Source: Mycolicibacterium xanthum
Lineage (GTDB): Bacteria; Actinomycetota; Actinomycetes; Mycobacteriales; Mycobacteriaceae
Assembly (NCBI RefSeq): GCF_019710635.1
Contig: NZ_JAIFZS010000078.1
Location: 1-37,598, forward strand
DNA length: 37,598 nt
Direction: 5' to 3'
The notes below the pieces were generated by a model. The model saw only the letters and a program-made list of their open reading frames with translations. It did no database searches and was not told where the DNA came from. Shown piece by piece: positions 1 to 7,349 of the stretch. Numbering within the stretch: position 1 is the stretch's first letter; every line of letters starts with the position of its first letter. The position numbers and the translations under genes were made by a program.

Positions 1-43
1 GGTCAGCCCCCGCCAACCCGGCAACGACGTCGAGCCGGAACGT

Positions 44-904
44 CTAGCCGAGGCCCATCGCGGCCCGCAGTTCACTGGTACGCCACCAGATCAGCAGTAG
101 CAGGCCCACCAGCACCGCGGCGGACGCACCCGCCTGGATCAGCGCACGCTGCGATCGCGGCGCGTAGACGTAGGCCGCGCCCACCACCGCGCCGGTGACA
201 AGCCCACCGATGTGGCCCTGCCAGCTGATGACGGAGACGTTGAGGAACGTGATGACCAGGTTCAGGACGATGAAGAACACCACGGCACGGACATCCATGT
301 TGAGCTTCCTGCCGACCACGAACGTGGCTCCGAAGAGGCCGAACACCGCGCCCGACGCGCCGGCGGTGCCCGAACCCGGCGCCGCCAGCAGATACACCAG
401 TGCCGAACCCCCGAGCGCGCTGAGCAGGTAGAGCGCGGCGAATCGCAGTCGACCCAGCACCATCTCCATGGCGGGCCCCAGGAAGTACAGCGCGAACATG
501 TTGAACAGGATGTGCAGGATGCCCAGGTGCAGGAAGGCCGAGGTCAGCAGCCGGTACAGGTCGCCAAGGGCAACCGCGCGAGGCCACAGCACCAACTCGT
601 TCTCCAGGCCCGGGATCACCCGTTGCAGGACGAACACCGCCAGGTTGAGGCCGATCAGCGTGTAGGTGACGACGGGCACCGACGAGCCCGGCTGCCGACC
701 GCCGAACACGGTACGGACCGGCCGCACGGAGCGGGCGCCCTCCCCGACGCAGTCCGGACACTGATGACCGACCGCGGCGCTGCGCATGCACTCGCCACAG
801 ATGTACCGGTTGCACCGGGTACAGCGAACGTAGGTCGGCCGGTCGGGGTGGCGGTAGCAGGACGGGGCCTGCGGCGGCGGGCCCGCGGAGTAGGAGTAGT
901 TCAC
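44..904 (-). CDS. Rhomboid-family intramembrane serine protease with N-terminal zinc-finger
   Basis: A 286-residue membrane protease of the rhomboid family, which cleaves transmembrane helices inside the bilayer. The first ~55 residues carry a cysteine/histidine cluster (C16, H19, C28, C31, C36, C39, H47, C49, C52) like the B-box-type zinc-binding head common on actinobacterial rhomboids. From about residue 78 there are six hydrophobic segments. The catalytic serine is S184 in GASG, the catalytic histidine is H231 in WQGHIGG, and HILFNMF near N135 is the oxyanion-side motif. Both catalytic residues are present, so it should be active; substrates are unknown. The start is GTG at 904, with AGGA a few bases upstream. 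It resembles the soluble-head rhomboid of mycobacteria (Rv0110 type). The next gene, the nitroreductase, lies on the same strand 126 bp upstream, so co-transcription is possible but not shown. Confidence 0.93.
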   Translation of the reverse strand: MNYSYSAGPPPQAPSCYRHPDRPTYVRCTRCNRYICGECMRSAAVGHQCPDCVGEGARSVRPVRTVFGGRQPGSSVPVVTYTLIGLNLAVFVLQRVIPGLENELVLWPRAVALGDLYRLLTSAFLHLGILHILFNMFALYFLGPAMEMVLGRLRFAALYLLSALGGSALVYLLAAPGSGTAGASGAVFGLFGATFVVGRKLNMDVRAVVFFIVLNLVITFLNVSVISWQGHIGGLVTGAVVGAAYVYAPRSQRALIQAGASAAVLVGLLLLIWWRTSELRAAMGLG

Positions 905-1030
905 GGGGTCCTATCGTTCGCTCGGCGGGCAGCCACCCTCGAACCCGATCGCACCCCGGGCTTCGGTTTCGGTGGCCACGAGCCCCACCTCGATGCCCGA
1001 TGTGAGCAGGTCCGGCTTCACGCCATCACG

Positions 1031-1678
1031 CTATCCGGTCAGCAGTGCGGTCGCCGGAGCATCCCACCGGTCCAGGTTGACGAGCTGCTCCAGCGGCCGC
1101 CTGCGCAGCGGGCCGTGCCTACCCTTGGGCCACCCCACCACGATGTGGCCGGCCAGCAGCCAGTCCTCGGGCACCCCGACCGCTTCACGCAGCACCTGCT
1201 CGCCGTCATAGGACGCCCAGCTGGTCAGGCAGGCGCCCAGCCCCTGTGCGCGGGCGGCGAGCAGGAAGTTCTGCATCGCCGGGAAGATCGACCCACCCAG
1301 CAGCAGCTCCGAGGCCGTCGGGAAGCGTTTCTGGGTGAACAGCACCGAGGTGAACTCGGCGGCCCGATCGTGCAGCTCGTAGGTCGCCCGGTTGTTGCGG
1401 GCACGCAGACTGTTGTCACCGGGGGCCGGACGGGTCATCCCGTACACCGGCTCGATGACCGCCAGCGCGTGCGCAGCCGCCTTCCCGACGATCGCACGCT
1501 GCTCGGCAGACCGGAGCACCACGAACCGCCAGGCCTGCGCGTTCGCTCCGGACGGGGCCCAGCTCGCCGCCTCGAGGCACCGGCGCAGCGTGGCATCGTT
1601 CACGGGCTCGTCGGTGAATCGCCGGATCGTGCGCGCGGTGGACATCACGTCCCACACGTCGCGGGTCTCTGCGTGCAT
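1031..1678 (-). CDS. Nitroreductase-family FMN oxidoreductase
   Basis: A 215-residue cytoplasmic flavoprotein of the NAD(P)H-dependent nitroreductase fold. The N-terminal TARTIRRFTDEPV (residues 14-26) is the usual FMN-phosphate-binding start. PSGANAQ near residue 42 follows the conserved APSG loop. The C-terminal GWPKGRHGPLRRRPL matches the family's closing G-P-R-R-P-L segment. The family reduces nitroaromatics, quinones or enones, or removes halogens; the substrate cannot be read from the sequence. The length is typical. The start ATG lies 6 nt after TACATT on the minus strand, which predicts a leaderless transcript. There is no obvious Shine-Dalgarno sequence. Confidence 0.9.
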   Translation of the reverse strand: MHAETRDVWDVMSTARTIRRFTDEPVNDATLRRCLEAASWAPSGANAQAWRFVVLRSAEQRAIVGKAAAHALAVIEPVYGMTRPAPGDNSLRARNNRATYELHDRAAEFTSVLFTQKRFPTASELLLGGSIFPAMQNFLLAARAQGLGACLTSWASYDGEQVLREAVGVPEDWLLAGHIVVGWPKGRHGPLRRRPLEQLVNLDRWDAPATALLTG

Positions 1679-1684
1679 CCGGTG

Positions 1685-1690
1685 AATGTA
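1685..1690 (-). promoter_or_regulatory. Predicted -10 element of a leaderless promoter (nitroreductase)
   Basis: TACATT on the minus strand fits the mycobacterial TAnnnT -10 consensus. Six bases separate it from the ATG at 1678, so the transcript would begin at or next to the start codon. This is inferred from spacing only. Confidence 0.5.
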
Positions 1691-1974
1691 TCGCCCAGCC
1701 GGATGACGAATTCGTGTGGCAGATCACCATCACCCGAGCGCCGCCTGGCGAATCTGACAGTCCTCCCCTCTCGCGACCGATTCGGGTTCGTGAACAACGG
1801 TTTCGGTCGATTTCGTGGCACTTCCTCGGCCAATGTCACGCCGGAGATCCGCAACGTCCCGCCCCGTCCCGATCGGCGGTGCCACGGCCCTGGTTTGGCA
1901 TCTCGCGATCGCGGCTACCTTGGAGTTGGGCCGGGGGTGCTGTAACCGATCCACAATCCGAAGGACCAATCAAC

Positions 1975-2376
1975 ATGAATACCCATGGTTTCGGCGCGCG
2001 CATGCGCACACTGGCCGGCATCGGGGCGGGCGCTGTTCTCGCGGGCCTGGCCACCACGATCGCCCCCACTGCGGCGGCCGCGCCCACCGATCAGTGCAGC
2101 GCAGGCGGCTTGGCAGGAACCGTCAGCTCCGTGACGGGCCAGGCTCGCCAGTACCTGGACGCCCACCCGGGCGCCAACTCAGCGGTGAGCGCGGCGATGA
2201 ACCAGCCGTTTGGGCAGGCCGAGGCGAACCTGCGCGGCTACTTCACCGCCAACCCGGCCGAGTACCACGACCTGCGCGGCATCCTCGCCCCGATCGGCGA
2301 CGCGCAGCGCACCTGCAACGTCACGGTATTGCCCGGCCAGCTGGCCACGGCCTACGACCTCTTCATGGCCGGCTGA
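1975..2376 (+). CDS. Secreted haemophore-family (haem-binding) protein
   Basis: A 133-residue exported protein. Residues 1 to about 36 form a signal peptide ending in an Ala-rich AAAA-P cleavage region. The mature part has two cysteines, one near its start (DQCSAGG) and one near its end (RTCNVTV), that can form the disulphide of the mycobacterial haem-binding haemophore family (Rv0203-like). Between them lies the helical core GTVSSVTGQARQYLDAHPGAN...YFTANPAEYHDL typical of that family. Its likely role is to bind haem outside the membrane or to act as a related haem chaperone. The ATG at 1975 follows AAGGA. The reading frame is open further upstream, but a signal peptide begins exactly here. 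The last codons and stop lie in a 21-bp tandem duplication. The MmpL haem transporters usually linked to this family are not in the window. Confidence 0.85.
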   Translation: MNTHGFGARMRTLAGIGAGAVLAGLATTIAPTAAAAPTDQCSAGGLAGTVSSVTGQARQYLDAHPGANSAVSAAMNQPFGQAEANLRGYFTANPAEYHDLRGILAPIGDAQRTCNVTVLPGQLATAYDLFMAG

Positions 2377-2403
2377 CCCGGGTTCATGGCCGGCTGACCC
2401 GGG
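2362..2403 (+). repeat. Perfect 21-bp tandem duplication across the stop codon
   Basis: Units 2362-2382 and 2383-2403 are identical. Each begins TTCATGGCCGGC and contains TGA. The second copy keeps frame, so the tail FMAG-stop-PG is repeated in frame after the real stop at 2374-2376. Confidence 0.95.
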
Positions 2404-2404
2404 C

Positions 2405-2440
2405 TGCCGCGGCGGCGGGTACTTTCTCGCCGCCGCGGCA
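2405..2440 (+). terminator. Strong GC hairpin after the haemophore-like gene
   Basis: A perfect 13-bp inverted repeat, TGCCGCGGCGGCG against CGCCGCCGCGGCA, with a 10-nt loop, 28 bp after the stop. There is no U-tract, as is usual for mycobacterial terminators. The -10 of the next gene starts 3 bp downstream. Confidence 0.7.
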
Positions 2441-2442
2441 CT

Positions 2443-2448
2443 TAGACT
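2443..2448 (+). promoter_or_regulatory. Predicted -10 element of a leaderless promoter (secreted protein)
   Basis: TAGACT fits TAnnnT and lies 8 nt before the ATG at 2457. It follows the 13-bp hairpin directly, suggesting that transcription of the downstream gene is uncoupled from the upstream one. Confidence 0.45.
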
Positions 2449-2456
2449 GACTTCCT

Positions 2457-2930
2457 ATGAGAGCGACGAGAACAGCCGCGGCGGCGCTGGCCGGCGGGTG
2501 CGTCGCGCTGACGTTGTGGGCGCCGGCGGCCGGTGCGCAGCCTGATCCCGCGCCCGCACCGGCACCCACACCAGCGCCTGCGGTGCCCCCACCGCTGCCC
2601 GCCGAGGGCCTGGCGACCACGATCGACGCCGACGGTTCCTACGCCGTGGGTACCGATATCGCTCCCGGCGTGTACCAATCCGCGGGTCCGGTCGACGACG
2701 GCGCCTGCTACTGGAAACGCACCGCCGCTGACGAGCTGGTCGACAACGCGCTGACCAAGAAACCGGCGATCGTGCAGATCCTGCCGACCGACACCACCTT
2801 CACCACCAACGAGTGCCAGACCTGGCAGCTGACCAACCAGCCGCCACCGCCGCAGCCGGCGCCGGGCGACCTGATGGGGCAGCTCACCAATCTCATCGGC
2901 AACGGCCTGTTCGCCGGGGGCCCGCGCTGA
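2457..2930 (+). CDS. Secreted Pro-rich small protein of unknown function
   Basis: A 157-residue predicted exported protein with a signal peptide of about 27 residues ending AGAQ. It then has a Pro/Ala linker (PAPAPAPTPAPAVPPP) and a compact domain beginning near residue 58 with the phrase DGSYAVGTDIAPGVYQSAGP. That domain has two cysteines, CYWKR and NECQTWQ, likely a disulphide pair. The pattern G-Y-VG-DI-PG-Y-(S/T)-GP-CYW recurs in secreted and lipoproteins of actinobacteria, but no biochemical function is known to me. The protein is acidic after the linker. The start is ATG at 2457, probably leaderless. The downstream hydrolase begins 17 bp after the stop, so the two are likely co-transcribed. 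Confidence 0.8.
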   Translation: MRATRTAAAALAGGCVALTLWAPAAGAQPDPAPAPAPTPAPAVPPPLPAEGLATTIDADGSYAVGTDIAPGVYQSAGPVDDGACYWKRTAADELVDNALTKKPAIVQILPTDTTFTTNECQTWQLTNQPPPPQPAPGDLMGQLTNLIGNGLFAGGPR

Positions 2931-2947
2931 CCGACGGCAGGATCAGC

Positions 2948-4162
2948 GTGCCGGCCGACCTCGACGCGGTGACCGAGATCGGCGCCGAGGACCATTCCGG
3001 CATCGACCCCGCGGCCGTCGAGCGAATCTGGCGCTCGGTCACCCACTGGTATGCCGCGGGCATGCAACCCGCGATACAGCTGTGCCTGCGCCGCGACGGA
3101 CGGGTGGTGCTCGACCGCGCGATCGGGCATGCCTGGGGCAACGGCCCCGGCGACCCACCCGACGCCCGACGGATTCCGGTCAGCACGCAAACGCCCTTCT
3201 GCGTCTACTCCACGGCCAAGGCGATCACCAGCACGGTGACCCACATGCTCGCCGAGCGCGGGGCGTTCTCCCTCGACGACCGGGTGTGCGACTACCTGCC
3301 CGAGTACACCAGCCACGGTAAGGACCGCACCACCATCCGGCACGTGATGACCCACAGTGCGGGGATCCCGTTCGCCACCGGACCCCGCCCCGACCTCAAG
3401 CGCATGGACGACAGCGACTACACGCGCGAGATGCTGGGACGGATGAAGCCGGTCTACCCGCCCGGGCTGATCCACATCTACCACGGGGTCACCTGGGGCC
3501 CGCTGATGCGCGAGATCATCTCCGCCGCAACGGGTCGCAGCATCCGCGACATCCTTCACGAGGAGATTCTGGCCCCGCTCGGGTTCCGCTGGACCAATTA
3601 CGGCGTTGCGCCAGAAGATGTTCCGCTGGTGGCACCGAGCCATGTGACCGGAAAACCGTTGCCGGCACCGGTCGCCAAGGCCTTCAAGACCGCGGTCGGC
3701 GGCACGATGACCCAGATCATCCCGTTCTCCAACACACCACGGTTCCTCACCGGGGTGATCCCGTCCTCGAACACCGTGTCCAACGCTTACGAGCTGTCCA
3801 GGTTCGCCGAAATCCTCTGCCGGGGAGGGGAACTCGACGGCATCAGGGTGCTCTCACCGGAGACCCTGCGGGCCGCGACGGTCCAGTGCCGCCGGCTACG
3901 CCCGGACATCGCCACCGGCCTGGCGCCGATGCGTTGGGGAACCGGATACATGCTCGGCTCCAAACGCTTCGGGCCGTTCGGCCGCGACGCCGCCGCGGCG
4001 TTCGGGCACACCGGGCTGACCGACATCGCGATGTGGGCCGACCCGCAGCGTGCGCTGTCGGTGGCGGTGGTCAGTAGCGGAAAACCCGGCAGACACCCGG
4101 AGGCGAACCGATATCCGCGGCTGCTGGACCGCATCAACGCCGAGCTGGGCCGCGTCGGCTGA
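2948..4162 (+). CDS. Serine hydrolase, beta-lactamase/EstB-like fold
   Basis: A 404-residue hydrolase of the serine beta-lactamase-like superfamily (PF00144). The motifs are in order: S88-T-A-K91 (S-x-x-K nucleophile motif), Y178-H-G (position of the Y-x-N tyrosine) and H354-T-G356 (in place of K-T-G). H-x-G rather than K-x-G is typical of carboxylesterases of this fold (LipE/EstB-like) rather than true beta-lactamases. A lipid or ester substrate is therefore more likely than an antibiotic; this is inference. No signal peptide is seen. The GTG at 2948 was chosen because GGCAGGA lies five bases upstream. The frame is open further upstream but overlaps the preceding gene there. It is convergent with the FAD oxidoreductase across a tandem repeat. 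Confidence 0.87.
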   Translation: MPADLDAVTEIGAEDHSGIDPAAVERIWRSVTHWYAAGMQPAIQLCLRRDGRVVLDRAIGHAWGNGPGDPPDARRIPVSTQTPFCVYSTAKAITSTVTHMLAERGAFSLDDRVCDYLPEYTSHGKDRTTIRHVMTHSAGIPFATGPRPDLKRMDDSDYTREMLGRMKPVYPPGLIHIYHGVTWGPLMREIISAATGRSIRDILHEEILAPLGFRWTNYGVAPEDVPLVAPSHVTGKPLPAPVAKAFKTAVGGTMTQIIPFSNTPRFLTGVIPSSNTVSNAYELSRFAEILCRGGELDGIRVLSPETLRAATVQCRRLRPDIATGLAPMRWGTGYMLGSKRFGPFGRDAAAAFGHTGLTDIAMWADPQRALSVAVVSSGKPGRHPEANRYPRLLDRINAELGRVG

Positions 4163-4222
4163 ACCCTCAGCGCCCGCGCACGACCCTCAGAGCCCGCGCA
4201 CGACACTCAGCGCCCGCGCACA
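4163..4222. repeat. Three tandem 20-bp units between convergent genes, covering the minus-strand stop
   Basis: Units 4163-4182, 4183-4202 and 4203-4222 share the core CTCAG(C/A)GCCCGCGCAC with one or two changes each. The third unit encodes the last four codons and the stop (TCA, 4207-4209, on the minus strand) of the FAD oxidoreductase. The other two are extra copies lying past that stop and up to the stop of the plus-strand hydrolase. Confidence 0.9.
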
Positions 4223-5331
4223 CCGCGGTAGATGCCCCACCGCACGATCCACGGCATCAGCACCCGCTCGAAAGACCAGGCCGGAAACCGGAATGCCCGC
4301 CCGTTGGGCGCGAACACCTCCAAGCCATCGGGCTGGATGCCCAGCACCGACCCCCACCGTCGTGCCGGGGCGTGGTAGTCGCGCAGCGGCTCCCCGCCGA
4401 ACGACGCACGCACGTTGTGCGCCACCAGCCCGTCGGCCCGGTTGCGCGCCGAGCTGCGCAGTGGATCGGTGGCCGCGACGTCACCGACCGCGAATACCTC
4501 CGGGCGGCCGGGAACCTGCAGCTGCGGGGTGACCCGCACGAAACCGTCGTCGTCGAGCAGTTCGGCGGGCAGCCAGCCGGTGTTGGGCCGGACCCGTCCG
4601 ATCGCCCACAACACCGCGTCGGCGGTCGCGGGCGGCTGTCCGGTGCTGAACCGAACGGTCCCGGCGGACAGCTCGTCGCCACCGGATCCCGGTGGCGGTT
4701 CGGCCCGGTGCCCGGGGTGCAGCGCGACGCCGGCGTCGGTGAGCCGGCGGCGGACACGGTTCCAGGTGCGGGGGTGGTGGCCGGCCAGCGCCCGCTCGCC
4801 CGGGAAGTACAGGTCGACGCGGGTGTCTGGCCAGCGCAGCGCGATGTTGGCCGCGCTGCTGACCGCTGCGGCGCCGCCCCCGACGACGATCACCGACCGG
4901 GCCTGCGCCAGTCGGTCGTGCGGTGCACGCAGGTCCGCATCGACGTCGGCGGCGCGCTGCAGGCTCGGCCGTCGCCAGAATCCGTTGGTCACCCCGGTGC
5001 AGATGACCAGCGCGTCGTAGTCCACCGGTGTCGTCGACCCGTCGGCGCGCTCGACGGTCACCTGCCGGGAGTCGAGGTCGGCCCCGGTCAGGGTCCCGTG
5101 CACGGTGCGCACCCGGTCCAGCCCGCGGAACCGGTCGAACGGTATCCAGTTGTGCCGGGCCCAGTCGTCGGGGCTGGCCAGCCGCCAGCCCAGCTCCTGG
5201 CCGCTGACCAGGCCGGGCTTGACGGAGATCCCGATCACGTCGAAGCCGCGGGTGCGGGACCCGCGCGCCAGCCTGATCGCGGTGAGCACCCCGACGTCGC
5301 CGAGGCCGGCGACGACGACGCGGGGCGTCAT
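4207..5331 (-). CDS. FAD-dependent NAD(P)H oxidoreductase (NDH-2/AIF-like)
   Basis: A 374-residue two-dinucleotide-fold flavoprotein. The FAD-binding GLGDVG (residues 9-14) lies at the very N-terminus, and a second Rossmann motif VIVVGGGAAAV near the middle binds NAD(P)H. CTGVTN, AIGRVRPN and FAVGDVAA are the usual closing FAD-site segments of pyridine nucleotide-disulphide oxidoreductase class II enzymes. No redox-active CxxC is visible, so an NADH:quinone or AMID/AIF-type oxidoreductase is more likely than a disulphide reductase. The ATG at 5331 overlaps the stop of the DUF1295 gene (ATGA), so the two are translationally coupled. The frame continues far upstream, but that part is the antisense-like shifted frame of the DUF1295 gene. 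Confidence 0.87.
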   Translation of the reverse strand: MTPRVVVAGLGDVGVLTAIRLARGSRTRGFDVIGISVKPGLVSGQELGWRLASPDDWARHNWIPFDRFRGLDRVRTVHGTLTGADLDSRQVTVERADGSTTPVDYDALVICTGVTNGFWRRPSLQRAADVDADLRAPHDRLAQARSVIVVGGGAAAVSSAANIALRWPDTRVDLYFPGERALAGHHPRTWNRVRRRLTDAGVALHPGHRAEPPPGSGGDELSAGTVRFSTGQPPATADAVLWAIGRVRPNTGWLPAELLDDDGFVRVTPQLQVPGRPEVFAVGDVAATDPLRSSARNRADGLVAHNVRASFGGEPLRDYHAPARRWGSVLGIQPDGLEVFAPNGRAFRFPAWSFERVLMPWIVRWGIYRGVRGR

Positions 5332-6209
5332 GCCCGGACCCGCCGCGGCGGGCGCGGAACGAACCGCGGGACGCGGTCGACGACCGCCTGGTAGCCGGGC
5401 CGCCGCTGCAGGCTGCGCGCCTCCATCATCGGGATGCTCGCGCCGAGGAACATCGCCAGCATCGCCGCCGCCCCGGCGAACAGCCACCAGGAACCGGGCG
5501 AGGCCGCACCGCCGAACAGTGCAAGTGCGAACCAGAACCCGAACTCCCCGAAGTAGTTCGGGTGCCGCGACCATCCCCACAGGCCGCGGTCCATCACCTC
5601 GCCGGGCCGCCGATCCCGCGCGAAGCGGTGCATCTGGCGGTCGGCGGCGAACTCCAGCGCGACGGCGGCCATCCCCAGTACGAACGCCACCACCGACAGC
5701 CACACCAGCCCGTCACCCGGGGTGGTGACCGCGACGTAGACGGGCAGCATTGCGAGAAACACCTGCAGGGTGGGGATGAGGTGGATGGCGATCAGATCGG
5801 CGGCGTACTCCCACCGGCCCGCACGCCGGCGGAACATCGGATAGCGCCAGTCCTCGTGGTCCAGGCCCGACCATCCGTACACCCAGTTGCCGGTCAGCCG
5901 CACCGACCAGACCACGACCACCACGGCGATCAGCCAGCACCGCCAGGCGGCGCCGTCGCCGTGACTCCACCAGTAGAAGAGCAGCAGCGGCGGGATCACA
6001 CTCCAGTACGCGTCGTAGAAGCTGGAGTTTGCGAACCGGCGGCTGAAACCGAACACCACGAGGGTGGCCAGCACGTCGGCGATCAGGGTGTCCAGCCACC
6101 GCCGGCCGGTCGGCACCCCCCACACCAGCCAGAGGTAGCCGACCGCAATGGCGGTCACGTAGGCCGAGACCACGATCGCCAGCGACCGCCGCTTGCCGAC
6201 GGTGCTCAC
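5328..6209 (-). CDS. DUF1295 integral membrane protein (steroid 5-alpha-reductase-like fold)
   Basis: A 293-residue polytopic membrane protein with about seven hydrophobic helices. The diagnostic segment is GLWGWSRHPNYFGEFGFW near the C-terminal third, the SRHPNY-GE signature shared by DUF1295 proteins, steroid 5-alpha reductases and isoprenylcysteine methyltransferases. RLTGNWVYGWSGLDHEDWRY is also conserved in DUF1295. The family is believed to bind NADPH or SAM, but the substrate is unknown here. It starts at GTG 6209, overlapping the stop of the glutaminyl cyclase gene as GTGA, and ends in an ATGA overlap with the FAD oxidoreductase. It is the middle gene of a tightly coupled three-gene operon. 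An NAD(P)H-flavin partner next door could supply reducing power (inference). Confidence 0.88.
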   Translation of the reverse strand: MSTVGKRRSLAIVVSAYVTAIAVGYLWLVWGVPTGRRWLDTLIADVLATLVVFGFSRRFANSSFYDAYWSVIPPLLLFYWWSHGDGAAWRCWLIAVVVVVWSVRLTGNWVYGWSGLDHEDWRYPMFRRRAGRWEYAADLIAIHLIPTLQVFLAMLPVYVAVTTPGDGLVWLSVVAFVLGMAAVALEFAADRQMHRFARDRRPGEVMDRGLWGWSRHPNYFGEFGFWFALALFGGAASPGSWWLFAGAAAMLAMFLGASIPMMEARSLQRRPGYQAVVDRVPRFVPRPPRRVRA

Positions 6210-6973
6210 CCGATGCTGACCCGGAACATCTTCGGCCAGTCCTTGCCGGTCAGCAGGTACTCGTTCCCGGAGATGTGGGCGATGCCGTTGAGGACCTGTG
6301 CGCCGGCCGGGATGCCGCGGGCACGCAGACCGGCGGCATCGACCACCAGGTCGACCGCGCCGGTGTCCGGATCGATGCGGACGATCTGGTCGCCCGGCCA
6401 CACATTGGCCCAGACCTTGCCGTCGACGCACTCCAGTTCGTTGAGACCGTTGAGAGCGTGGCCGTCGCGGGTGACGCCCACTCCACCGGTCTCGGTCATG
6501 TCGTCGGGGTCGGAGAACCGCAGCCGGTTGGTTCCGTCGCTGCGGATCAGGCGCTGCCCGTCGAAGCACAACCCCCAGCCCTCGTCGGCCAACGGCACCT
6601 CGCGGATCGGGGTCAGGGTGGCGCCATCCCATTCCACCGCCACCCCGTCCCGATACGTCAGCTGCCAGATCCGGTCGCCCACGACGGTGATGCCCTCGCC
6701 GAAGTAGTCGCCGGGGATCGCGACGGCGCCGCGCACCTCCCCGCTGGCCGGGTCCAGCATCCGCAGCTGCGACTCCCCGGCCAGTCCGGTGCCCTCGTAG
6801 AGCGTCGAGCCGTGCAACTCCAGCCCCTGGGTGAAGGCCTGCGGGTCGTGCGGCATCTCGGCAAGCACGACGGGCTCGACGACGGCGGCCGGGTCGGCCT
6901 GTGCGCTCGGCACGACGGTGGCACCGATGAGGGCCAGCATGGTCAGCCCTGCCGTCAACGGCCGCTTGCTCAT
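6206..6973 (-). CDS. Secreted glutaminyl-peptide cyclotransferase (bacterial/plant type)
   Basis: A 255-residue exported beta-propeller enzyme that converts N-terminal glutamine to pyroglutamate. The signal peptide ends near residue 26 (PSAQA-DP). The family motif PQAFTQGLEL is at about residues 43-52, with the glutamate of GLE expected to be catalytic. GDYFGEGI, WGLCFDG, LNELECVDGKVWANVWPGDQI and LNGIAH mark successive blades in the order known for the five-bladed bacterial enzymes. The final LTGKDWPKMFRV closes the fold. It is the first gene of the operon with the DUF1295 protein and FAD oxidoreductase. Pyroglutamate formation would protect exported proteins from aminopeptidases. The ATG at 6973 is taken as start because the signal peptide begins there. 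Confidence 0.9.
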   Translation of the reverse strand: MSKRPLTAGLTMLALIGATVVPSAQADPAAVVEPVVLAEMPHDPQAFTQGLELHGSTLYEGTGLAGESQLRMLDPASGEVRGAVAIPGDYFGEGITVVGDRIWQLTYRDGVAVEWDGATLTPIREVPLADEGWGLCFDGQRLIRSDGTNRLRFSDPDDMTETGGVGVTRDGHALNGLNELECVDGKVWANVWPGDQIVRIDPDTGAVDLVVDAAGLRARGIPAGAQVLNGIAHISGNEYLLTGKDWPKMFRVSIG

Positions 6974-7280
6974 ACCGCCGTTCTACCGTGCGACGACAGC
7001 GGAGCGAAAGCGGTCCGCTACGTGCGGCCGACACCCGGGCGGCAAAATGTGTAACGACCACGCAAACTTGCGTTATCAACAAATTACTTCGCTAACCACA
7101 CACCGGCTGCGCAATTCGACCACTCTGTCAATTATGGCAAATAGATCTTTGGGCATCTAGCGTTATTGGCGCGGGCTGCCACTTTCGTTTGCTGGACAGG
7201 GTTCCTGCATCCGCCGCGGGGCTTTGACTGGCACCGGGACGGGCCTTAGAGACTTTTTATGCTGCGATTTTCTGTTTTCC

Positions 7281-7309
7281 TTAACGGCACCTGAGAAACA
7301 ACTTACGAT
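7281..7309 (+). promoter_or_regulatory. Predicted promoter of the GjpA-like porin gene
   Basis: TTAACG (7281-7286) and TACGAT (7304-7309) are spaced by 17 bp, resembling TTGACA-17-TAnnnT. This predicts a start near 7316 and a leader of about 34 nt with AGGGGGA before the ATG. Confidence 0.45.
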
Positions 7310-7318
7310 CTCTCAGGT
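7289..7318. promoter_or_regulatory. 8-bp inverted repeat overlapping the porin promoter
   Basis: ACCTGAGA (7289-7296) and TCTCAGGT (7311-7318) are perfect reverse complements separated by 14 nt. They flank the predicted -10, so they could be an operator or a start-site hairpin. Confidence 0.45.
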
Positions 7319-7349
7319 AGCCAGTCCTTAATCCTAGGGGGAGCAAGTC

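Larger units (their letters stand above)
6974..7349. other. 376-bp gene-free, AT-richer divergent regulatory region
   Basis: No coding frame is supported. This is the most AT-rich stretch of the window (for example around 7040-7150 and 7240-7290), lying between two divergent genes for exported proteins. It contains a predicted promoter and an inverted repeat for the porin gene at 7281-7318, and a small inverted repeat AGCGGA/TCCGCT at 6998-7019 near the glutaminyl cyclase start. AT-rich upstream tracts of this sort are typical targets of nucleoid proteins such as Lsr2; that is inference. Confidence 0.6.

Noticed and set aside
212..1945. A plus-strand open frame of 577 codons across the rhomboid and nitroreductase genes.
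   Set aside because: It is the antisense of two well-supported genes and has low-complexity Arg/Gln-rich composition.
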